Source: PWPS01 sp964573145
GTDB lineage: Bacteria; Patescibacteriota; Minisyncoccia; Minisyncoccales; PWPS01
Assembly (NCBI GenBank): GCA_964573145.1
Contig: CAZNIM010000007.1
Location: 1 to 24,101 of the forward strand
Direction of reading: 5' to 3'
DNA length: 24,101 nt
The notes below the pieces were generated by a model that saw nothing but the letters and a program-made list of their open reading frames with translations, made no database searches and was not told where the DNA came from. Below, piece after piece: positions 18,464-24,101 of the stretch. Position numbers and translations under genes: made by a program. How positions within the stretch are numbered: the stretch's first letter is position 1; every line of letters starts with the position of its first letter.

Positions 18464-19199
18464 TCCGAGCTTAAAATTCAAATCCGATTATCGGGTAGAT
18501 GTTGAGATATTCAAAGGATTTTTTAATTCTCATAAAGCGGATCCGAGTAGAAATTATTTGGAGAGTTGTTTTTTTAAGCATTATCCGAAACTTATTGAAA
18601 TTTTTAAGAATTCGAAAACTGATTTTCCGGAAAAAGAAGTTTTATCTTTTGTTCGCAATAAACACCAAAAAGATAAAATGAAGATAGAAGAAAGATTGAA
18701 TGGTATTAGGGTCGAATGGGAAGATGTGGAGAATGATTTTTATAATCTTATCGACCTTATCTTTAAAAAACATTCTTGGCCGAAAGGTGACTATATCGGC
18801 TTTGCTTCAATTTGGGGAATTTTTCTTCGAAATCTGGAATCCAAAAAATTCTCTTTTCCTTACGGCCATCCGGTTGACAACTTTGCTCTCTCGGTAGTGA
18901 TGCACGAAATGATTCACTTTATATTTTTTGATTATGTTTTTGAAAATTATCCGAATACTTTCGGAGAAATGAACCCGAATAGGGGGATTCTTTGGAGCCT
19001 TTCGGAGATATTCAACGCAATTATTCTCTCTACTCCCGAATTTATCGAGTTGCACGGATTAAAAAAAATAAATTCCGGAACTTTACATATTGAGCATAGA
19101 AATAATTTATCATACCTTAAAAAGATTTGGAACGATTATAAAGAGATAGATGCCTGGCTGGTTGAGGCGGGTAAACATTTAAAAGATCAACAAGTTTAA
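18453..19199 (+). CDS. HExxH putative zinc metalloprotease, unknown family
   Basis: The 248-aa product has the zinc motif HEMIH at residues 151-155 in ALSVVMHEMIHFIFFDYV, a hydrophobic context typical of gluzincins. A possible third ligand is E185 in WSLSEIFNAI, 30 residues after the second histidine. No signal peptide is seen, so it should be cytosolic. The N-terminal 110 residues are charged and helical without recognised motifs. It overlaps the glycosylase by 11 nt and is 1 nt from the deacetylase-like gene. A second ATG at 18456 could also serve as start. Protease activity is inferred from the motif alone. Confidence 0.6.
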   Translation: MMNNPSLKFKSDYRVDVEIFKGFFNSHKADPSRNYLESCFFKHYPKLIEIFKNSKTDFPEKEVLSFVRNKHQKDKMKIEERLNGIRVEWEDVENDFYNLIDLIFKKHSWPKGDYIGFASIWGIFLRNLESKKFSFPYGHPVDNFALSVVMHEMIHFIFFDYVFENYPNTFGEMNPNRGILWSLSEIFNAIILSTPEFIELHGLKKINSGTLHIEHRNNLSYLKKIWNDYKEIDAWLVEAGKHLKDQQV

Positions 19200-19200
19200 G

Positions 19201-20007
19201 ATGAAAAAGGTAATTATCATAACAATATTGGTTTTCGCTTCCCTTATCATCTACAATAATCTCGATGATCCGATTGGTGAAAATAATAATCTTCCGGAAG
19301 AAGAGGGTCAAGATGAGGTTGCAGATCCCGTTGAGCGAGAAGTTAAGGGAAAGGTGGCGATAATTATCGATGATCTCGGATATTATCCGGAACTGAACAA
19401 AGAGCTTTTGAAAGTGGAAGAGCCATTAACTTTGGCGATCCTGCCCTTTCTCCAAGACACCGAAAAAGCGGTTGATGATTTTAGGTCCGTTACTAACTTT
19501 GAATTGATTTTACATATGCCGCTTGAGCCGATGGGCCAAGATCATTTTGAAGAAAAAATGATAATGACTCATCACTCCAAAGCGGAGATGGATCAACTTC
19601 TAACCGCGGCTTTGTTGGAGATGAAGGGGGCTGTGGCCGGAGTTAACAATCATAAAGGGTCTAAATTTACTTCCGATCGGGAAAAGATGAGAGATTTGTT
19701 GGAGCTGATTAAAAGAGAAGATTTATTTTTTATAGACAGCTACACCATAAACACTTCGGTCGGATACGATCTGGCAAAAGAGATTTCCGTTCCGACGGAG
19801 AAAAGAGATCTCTTTTTGGATAATGTCGACCAAAAAGAAGCGATAAGAAATAGTCTTTACGAATTGGAAGAGTTAGCTTTGGAGCGGGGCTGGGCGATAG
19901 CGATTGGCCATCACAAAGAAAATACTATCCGAGTACTACAGGAGGAGTTGCCGAAGATGAGAGAAAGAGGGATTAAACTCGTGAAGGTTTCCGAGCTTTT
20001 AAACTGA
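19201..20007 (+). CDS. Divergent polysaccharide deacetylase (YibQ-like)
   Basis: An N-terminal membrane or signal helix (residues about 3-20) and an acidic linker lead to a deacetylase-like beta/alpha barrel. Family marks are GKVAIIIDDLGYYP, LTLAILPF, ELILHMPLEPMG, GVNNHKGSKFTSD and FFIDSYTI, matching the divergent polysaccharide deacetylase group of YibQ, which includes proteins without proven activity. The protein should act outside the membrane on cell-wall or surface glycans. It begins 1 nt after the HExxH gene, so it belongs to the mpg transcript. Confidence 0.88.
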   Translation: MKKVIIITILVFASLIIYNNLDDPIGENNNLPEEEGQDEVADPVEREVKGKVAIIIDDLGYYPELNKELLKVEEPLTLAILPFLQDTEKAVDDFRSVTNFELILHMPLEPMGQDHFEEKMIMTHHSKAEMDQLLTAALLEMKGAVAGVNNHKGSKFTSDREKMRDLLELIKREDLFFIDSYTINTSVGYDLAKEISVPTEKRDLFLDNVDQKEAIRNSLYELEELALERGWAIAIGHHKENTIRVLQEELPKMRERGIKLVKVSELLN

Positions 20008-20042
20008 ATTGCTTATTAATTACCGGTAAAGCTTTTGAAAAA

Positions 20043-21095
20043 ATGAAAAATAACAAAGAAATAAAAAAGTTTATAAAAGCTAAAAGAAAGGAAGGGGTTG
20101 ATGAGCAAGAAATATGGAATATTTTAATTGAGGCGGGCCATGAAAAAGAAGAAATTGGCCGGTATTTTTCAAAGGAAGAGATATCCGAAGATGATTTTGA
20201 GTCGGTTGAAAAAAAAGAGAAAAAGGTAAAAGAAGAAGCTTCTTTTGAAAGCTTGGGGAATTTTAACGAGCTTAATTTTGATTTTGTCGATTGCTATAAG
20301 GATATTTATAAGCAACTCATTAAAGAGGAGGGAAAGATTGTGATTATTGCAATAGTTCTTGCGCTCATAATTTCTTTACCTTATACGATTAATGTTGACT
20401 ATATACATATTCCTTTTGTGATTATTTTATTTTTAGCCGGTTATCTCGCTTTTTTATACTGGAAAGCGCAAAATAGATTTTTTAATGAATTTACTAAAAA
20501 AAATAATTTGAAGTACACTTCTTCAAGCGATACTTCTCAAGTGGTCGGAAATCTTTTTAAAGTGGGACATTCCCGAAAAATAAGAAATGTGATTACCGGA
20601 AGGTACGGAGAAAATAAAGCCAAGTTTTTTCATTACAGTTATTCGGTCGGATCGGGAAAGCATCAAGTAACTTACAATTTCACCGTTTTGGAGGTTTTCT
20701 TTGATGATATTAGATTTCCACATATGCTTTTGCAAACAAGAGGAAAAGGTGTTTTTTGGGGAAGGAGGCACGGAGCTAAAGAAAAAAATGAAAGAAATAT
20801 CGCTTTGGAAGGTGGGTTAAATGAGTATTTCAAGCTTTTTTTTCATGACGGATACGGAGTGGAGGCGACTCAAATATTCAGTGATGAATTTTTAAAGTTT
20901 TTAAAAGAAGAAAAGTCTTATTTTGATATAGAGCTGAAAAAGGACAGGGTTTATATCTATGACAGCACCAAAGTGAAAAAGAAGAAGGATTTTGAAGAGC
21001 TTTTTCGAGTAACGGGGAGAGTAGTCAGTAGAATAGCGCCCGTTCTGGACGGGCTGAAAAATGACTTTGATGCCCTAAACGAGTATTATCGATAA
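20043..21095 (+). CDS. Membrane protein with N-terminal CPR-type helical motif, unknown function
   Basis: Residues 1 to about 40 (KKFIKAKRKEGVDEQEIWNI, LIEAGHEKEEIGRYF) look like the small UBA-like helical motif at the N-terminus of many CPR membrane proteins. Two membrane helices follow (about 98-116 and 121-140). The rest is a soluble domain of about 205 residues (FFNEFTKKNNLKYTSSSD, VITGRYGENKAKFFHYSY, YNFTVLEVFFDD) resembling DUF3137-like predicted membrane proteins. Function is unknown. A promoter for the next gene begins right after the stop, with no terminator. Confidence 0.68.
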   Translation: MKNNKEIKKFIKAKRKEGVDEQEIWNILIEAGHEKEEIGRYFSKEEISEDDFESVEKKEKKVKEEASFESLGNFNELNFDFVDCYKDIYKQLIKEEGKIVIIAIVLALIISLPYTINVDYIHIPFVIILFLAGYLAFLYWKAQNRFFNEFTKKNNLKYTSSSDTSQVVGNLFKVGHSRKIRNVITGRYGENKAKFFHYSYSVGSGKHQVTYNFTVLEVFFDDIRFPHMLLQTRGKGVFWGRRHGAKEKNERNIALEGGLNEYFKLFFHDGYGVEATQIFSDEFLKFLKEEKSYFDIELKKDRVYIYDSTKVKKKKDFEELFRVTGRVVSRIAPVLDGLKNDFDALNEYYR

Positions 21096-21096
21096 G

Positions 21097-21126
21097 TTGC
21101 TTTCAGGATAAGCGGAGTGCTATAAT
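21097..21126 (+). promoter_or_regulatory. Promoter with extended -10 upstream of the 203-aa gene
   Basis: TTGCTT (21097-21102), an 18-nt spacer and TGC-TATAAT (21118-21126). The leader is about 22 nt, with no Shine-Dalgarno sequence. Confidence 0.72.
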
Positions 21127-21155
21127 TAACTCGTTTATTAACCAAAAAATAATTT

Positions 21156-21767
21156 ATGAAAAAAATTCATATCTTTTTAACCGTCCTTTTTTTATTTATG
21201 GTCGGCGCTTTTTTATTTTTAGGGGGAGGTGAAGATATCAACGGAAATGGAGGTGATATTGATTCGGAAAATGTTGATGTTGAGGCGGGTGCCGATTCAA
21301 TGTTGGATATGCAAGGATACTATTTGGATATTCCGGACGGTTATGATTGCGTCGGTGGATTTACTCAAGGATACAGATATCTGGATGCCGAATGTGAACT
21401 CGAACAAGGGGATTACATGATAATTTCCGAAAGAGGGCTTGCCGTAACTACGGTTGCCGGTGACTCGTTCGCTTCAATGTATTCCTCTCTTTTATCTCAC
21501 GACATAAATGGTTTCTGTGAACCCTTTGCCGGTAGTGAAGATATAGACCTTGATGCCGAGCATTATATTTGTGAGCATATCGATGAAGGGAAGAATATGT
21601 TAACCATCGGAATCGGGAAGCTTTTTAATAACAACCAATACGCTCAACATTTCGAAGTTCATCTGCAAAGAGAATTGGATTCGGAGATAGAAGATGATGA
21701 CATTGATAAGCTGATTGATTTTTTAAACAAAGCAATAGTAATAGACTGGAGTGATTTTGAAAACTAA
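21156..21767 (+). CDS. Exported or membrane-anchored acidic protein, unknown function
   Basis: The 203-aa product has an N-terminal hydrophobic helix (residues about 5-23, IHIFLTVLFLFMVGAFLFL) then a Gly/Asp/Asn-rich linker. The external domain has Cys residues in YDCVGGF, DAECELE, NGFCEPF and YICEHID, four in all, possibly two disulfides. The tail is alpha-helical and acidic. No lipobox Cys is near the helix end. I do not recognise the domain; the layout resembles other anchored proteins of this window (7485, 10428). A bidirectional terminator follows. Confidence 0.68.
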   Translation: MKKIHIFLTVLFLFMVGAFLFLGGGEDINGNGGDIDSENVDVEAGADSMLDMQGYYLDIPDGYDCVGGFTQGYRYLDAECELEQGDYMIISERGLAVTTVAGDSFASMYSSLLSHDINGFCEPFAGSEDIDLDAEHYICEHIDEGKNMLTIGIGKLFNNNQYAQHFEVHLQRELDSEIEDDDIDKLIDFLNKAIVIDWSDFEN

Positions 21768-21785
21768 AGGTACTCTTTAGAGTTT

Positions 21786-21814
21786 AAAACACCCCTTCTC
21801 GGGGTGTTTTTAAT
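21786..21814. terminator. Bidirectional terminator between converging genes
   Basis: A perfect 10-bp stem, AAAACACCCC (21786-21795) with GGGGTGTTTT (21801-21810), followed by T-rich sequence on the plus strand. In the minus direction TTTT also follows the stem, so it can also end the glycosyltransferase-like gene. Confidence 0.92.
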
Positions 21815-21833
21815 TTTTTATTTACGAAGTGGT

Positions 21834-23450
21834 TCACTCTTCGAATCCTAAACTTATCCGATTTAATTTTTCAATAAGATCTCGCTTACTTTCGTGAACC
21901 CATATCAGATTGGGATTTTTTGCAATTCTGCTCGGAACGGAGATCGATTTATAGCTGTGGCTTATCTTTTCTTCAATATTGACGTCGAATATTTTTCGGT
22001 CCGAATACTGTGCCGTTAAAATTAGAAAATCGTCATTATTTTCCGTTTGGCGTAATAGGTCAGTTAATCTGTCGGGGTGATTTGCGTTATCGGTTACCTT
22101 GCCGAAGTAAGGAGTGACAAAACGTCCTTTATCTATCTTTTCGTTTTCGGTAGAAAACATGTAGTGACTGACACGAACTTTATTGTAGAAGGGGAGAATG
22201 TGAGACCAGTAAGGGTCTTCTTGCGGGTGAGTTAAATCATATACGGCCTCAAAATTGTAATCACTGACTGCTTCGGCTATTTTCAGTTCGATATGTTCGG
22301 TATAAGAAGGAACGGAAAAATGATTTTTGTAAACATGAAAAGAGTTGAGTCCGTTTATCAAGATGAGCCCCGAGATTATCAAGATAGCGATTATCTTTGA
22401 TTTAACATTTGACTTGGCAATGCTTTCTGTAAAAAGAAACACTCCTTCCACTATCACGATGACCAGAAGGGGGATGATTATGTAGAGATGTTCGAGTATC
22501 AGCGAGGCCTCTATTATCTGGATTGTTGATAAAACGGTAAAGGCTATTGCCGCAACACCGAAAAGATAAGCCTTATTCTTTTTAAAGATAAGATATATGA
22601 AAGAAGAAAAAAGAACCAAATGGTTAAGAAGTGCAAGATTTGAGTATTTAACCTCTCTGTCATAAATCCAAGACGGAGATAAAAATATATCTATAAAATG
22701 AGAAATTCTTACTCCTATATTACGAACAAACAGAGAAGGAAAAGAGAGTGCCGACTGAGCTATCTCTTTTATTCCGTCACTTTCTCTGAAAAAGTTTCCG
22801 ATGAAAAAAGGGAGAAACCCGGCAAAAAACCCGGCAAAAAACAGCTGTATTTTTTCTTTTGACAGAACCTTCTTTAATTTCTCCCTTTCCTTTATTAGAA
22901 AGGCGGTAATTGCAAAAATTCCGTAGGGTAAGAATATCGCTTTCCTATAAGATGCCAACCCTATTATGAATCCAAGTAGAATAATTATTTTCAAGTTTTT
23001 CTCTTTCAGACTCGATTGAGCCAAGTAGAGAACAAAGGTAGCGAAAAAGCCGAGAAAAGGAAACTCCGGATGATAAACCGTTAAGACGTAAAGAGGAATC
23101 GACATTAATAAAAGACTCCCGATCAAAGCCTTGTCTCTGTTTTTGAAATACTTTTCCAAAAAAAGATAAAAGAAAAATATTGAAAGACCCAAAAAGAACG
23201 CCTGTAAAAAGCGTAAAGTAATAAGATTTGCTCCGAATATTTGATAGAAGGGAAGACTTATAAAGTCCATTGAATTATGAGGTTCGTAGTTTAAAAATAC
23301 GGGACTTAAGGTGTTTAAGAATCTGAATCCGATTATTCCGTGAATGAAGTCCTCGGTCCCGTGGGTGTGTTTTCCAATTCCGAAATTAATAATAAAAGTG
23401 AGAATAGAGAGCAGAAAAGGCGTCAGTTTGCTTTTTATTATCTTTATCAT
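21834..23450 (-). CDS. GT-C type (PMT/GT39-like) membrane glycosyltransferase
   Basis: The 538-aa product has about 10-12 membrane helices in the first 370 residues and a soluble C-terminal domain, the layout of the GT-C superfamily that transfers sugars from polyprenyl phosphate donors on the outer face. The first external loop contains HGTEDFIHG, where GT-C enzymes have their acidic catalytic residue. The following segments (LPFYQIFGANLITLRFLQAF, HPEFPFLGFFATFVLYLA) resemble PMT/GT39 proteins. The C-terminal soluble domain (YNFEAVYDLTHPQEDPYWSH) may bind acceptor. No polysaccharide cluster surrounds it. It is the only large minus-strand gene. Substrate is unknown. Confidence 0.78.
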   Translation of the reverse strand: MIKIIKSKLTPFLLSILTFIINFGIGKHTHGTEDFIHGIIGFRFLNTLSPVFLNYEPHNSMDFISLPFYQIFGANLITLRFLQAFFLGLSIFFFYLFLEKYFKNRDKALIGSLLLMSIPLYVLTVYHPEFPFLGFFATFVLYLAQSSLKEKNLKIIILLGFIIGLASYRKAIFLPYGIFAITAFLIKEREKLKKVLSKEKIQLFFAGFFAGFLPFFIGNFFRESDGIKEIAQSALSFPSLFVRNIGVRISHFIDIFLSPSWIYDREVKYSNLALLNHLVLFSSFIYLIFKKNKAYLFGVAAIAFTVLSTIQIIEASLILEHLYIIIPLLVIVIVEGVFLFTESIAKSNVKSKIIAILIISGLILINGLNSFHVYKNHFSVPSYTEHIELKIAEAVSDYNFEAVYDLTHPQEDPYWSHILPFYNKVRVSHYMFSTENEKIDKGRFVTPYFGKVTDNANHPDRLTDLLRQTENNDDFLILTAQYSDRKIFDVNIEEKISHSYKSISVPSRIAKNPNLIWVHESKRDLIEKLNRISLGFEE

Positions 23451-23456
23451 TGACTT

Positions 23457-23485
23457 ATTCTATTAAAAAGAAGAGCCTCGGTCAA
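23457..23485 (-). promoter_or_regulatory. Leaderless promoter of the glycosyltransferase-like gene
   Basis: On the minus strand, TTGACC (23485-23480), a 17-nt spacer and TAGAAT (23462-23457). Only 6 nt separate the -10 from the ATG, so transcription should begin at the A of ATG. Confidence 0.68.
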
Positions 23486-23525
23486 AGCTCGGCTTTGCAT
23501 CATCTTTTTATTTCGCTTGATTATT

Positions 23526-23534
23526 TGGTAGAGT
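23526..23534 (+). promoter_or_regulatory. Possible extended -10 promoter for the 131-aa gene
   Basis: TGG-TAGAGT lies 37 nt before the ATG. The -35 region near 23506 (TTTTAT) is weak. Confidence 0.35.
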
Positions 23535-23571
23535 TTAAAAAAGGTCCAATTAAGACTTAATAAATAAAAAG

Positions 23572-23967
23572 ATGACTCCAATAGAAATAATTGCCTTAAT
23601 CTTTATTGTAATTTCAATAATTAAGCTGATTACTATCGCTGTCAGCCCCAAGACTTGGTACGGATCTTCCAACCCGTTAGTAAAATTGGCTTGGAACAGG
23701 GTTTCCGCAACCGTATTTTCGGTGGTAATCGGTGGAGTAGTTTTGTATTATCTTTTGGCTGAGATAACCGTGGTGCAGCTTTTTGTCGCCGTAATGTTCG
23801 GGTTTCTTTTAATGATACTTACCGTAGCTCCGGATGTAGAGAAGGTATTAAAAGCGGTTCCGGATCATATTGAAAAGAAGAAAGGATCTTTTCTTGCTCA
23901 TTATTGGCCCGCAATTATCGTATGGATCGGTCTTATGGCCTGGACGGTCTGGGAGATTTTAATCTAA
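23572..23967 (+). CDS. Four-helix membrane protein, unknown function
   Basis: The 131-aa product has hydrophobic segments at about residues 4-25 (IEIIALIFIVISIIKLITIA), 45-66, 68-88 and 110-130 (YWPAIIVWIGLMAWTVWEIL), with a short charged loop (EKVLKAVPDHIEKKKGS) before the last. No active-site motif is seen. It is divergent from the glycosyltransferase-like gene. Similar small membrane proteins are common in CPR genomes, but I cannot name a family. Confidence 0.72.
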   Translation: MTPIEIIALIFIVISIIKLITIAVSPKTWYGSSNPLVKLAWNRVSATVFSVVIGGVVLYYLLAEITVVQLFVAVMFGFLLMILTVAPDVEKVLKAVPDHIEKKKGSFLAHYWPAIIVWIGLMAWTVWEILI

Positions 23968-24025
23968 AATTTTTCCGTCTTTAAGCTTTATTACTCTATT
24001 CGCCTTTTATCGGATGGTGCTTTTC

Positions 24026-24034
24026 TGATACAAT
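24026..24034 (+). promoter_or_regulatory. Leaderless extended -10 promoter at the window end
   Basis: TGA-TACAAT followed by TAAAAAAG (8 nt) and ATG at 24043, the same spacing as at 14146 and 17919. Confidence 0.6.
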
Positions 24035-24042
24035 TAAAAAAG

Positions 24043-24084
24043 ATGCCTAAAAAGAAAAAACTGAATAGAAAAACAACAACCTAA
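24043..24084 (+). CDS. Possible 13-aa leader peptide
   Basis: The ORF encodes MPKKKKLNRKTTT and stops at 24082-24084. The promoter spacing matches two real genes, which argues that the ATG is used. The Lys run and three Thr codons just before the stop recall attenuation leader peptides. An AAGGAGGG sequence follows, probably for a gene outside the window. Confidence 0.35.
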   Translation: MPKKKKLNRKTTT

Positions 24085-24086
24085 AA

Positions 24087-24094
24087 AAGGAGGG
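24087..24094 (+). promoter_or_regulatory. Strong Shine-Dalgarno sequence at the window edge
   Basis: AAGGAGGG lies just past the 13-codon ORF stop, the best ribosome binding site on the plus strand. The gene it serves would start at or beyond base 24101. Confidence 0.6.
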
Positions 24095-24101
24095 CTAACG
24101 C

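Overview
The window is AT-rich and densely packed with mostly co-directional genes. It looks like the chromosome of a Candidate Phyla Radiation (Patescibacteria, probably Parcubacteria-like) bacterium. The reasons are compact housekeeping operons, ribosomal proteins with long Lys/Glu tails, many small membrane-anchored proteins of unknown function, a pilin-like protein carrying a Fibrobacter-type paralogous domain, almost no Shine-Dalgarno sequences, and several transcripts that look leaderless. The lineage is inferred from style, not from a marker-gene tree. I see no tRNA, rRNA, CRISPR array, insertion sequence or phage gene.

Layout. 1-2190: end of rpmF, then nusB, rnc and rpsP, closed by a strong terminator. 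The rpsP product is unusual: an S16 core, a charged linker, and a C-terminal domain like the DNA-binding C-terminal domain of RNA polymerase alpha. 2207-3362: prepilin-like surface protein. 3370-3935: a possible 26-codon ORF, then khpA with its own consensus promoter and a foldable leader. 3948-7418: trmD and a SERCA-type Ca2+ ATPase. 7425-8876: a membrane-anchored eight-cysteine protein and a small membrane protein. 8896-11095: LemA, HtpX-like protease and an anchored Glu-Pro repeat protein. 11100-11249 (minus): a 49-aa cysteine-rich protein missed by a length cutoff. 11328-14131: a redox operon made of a CsoR/CstR-family repressor, thioredoxin, thioredoxin reductase and glutamate dehydrogenase, with a palindromic operator on its promoter.

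14146-17320: a short MgtE-type Mg2+ channel from a leaderless promoter, then a winged-helix protein translationally coupled to a HemN-like radical SAM protein. 17286-17936 looks empty of long ORFs but holds two minus-strand units with consensus promoters: a structured RNA leader followed by a 45-aa hydrophobic peptide and terminator, and a 41-aa Cys/His peptide with a strong ribosome binding site. 17898-21095: 3-methyladenine DNA glycosylase (leaderless), an overlapping HExxH protein, a YibQ-like divergent polysaccharide deacetylase and a membrane protein. 21097-21810: an exported or anchored protein. 21834-23485 (minus): a GT-C type glycosyltransferase-like membrane protein. 23526-24101: a small membrane protein, a 13-codon ORF with the same leaderless promoter type, and a strong ribosome binding site at the window edge.

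The best candidates for something undescribed are the S16-alphaCTD fusion, the minus-strand structured RNA and peptide at 17332-17587, the winged-helix plus radical SAM pair, and the CstR-like thioredoxin operon with its divergent Cys-rich peptide. A recurring TGnTATAAT element sits exactly 8 nt upstream of three start codons.
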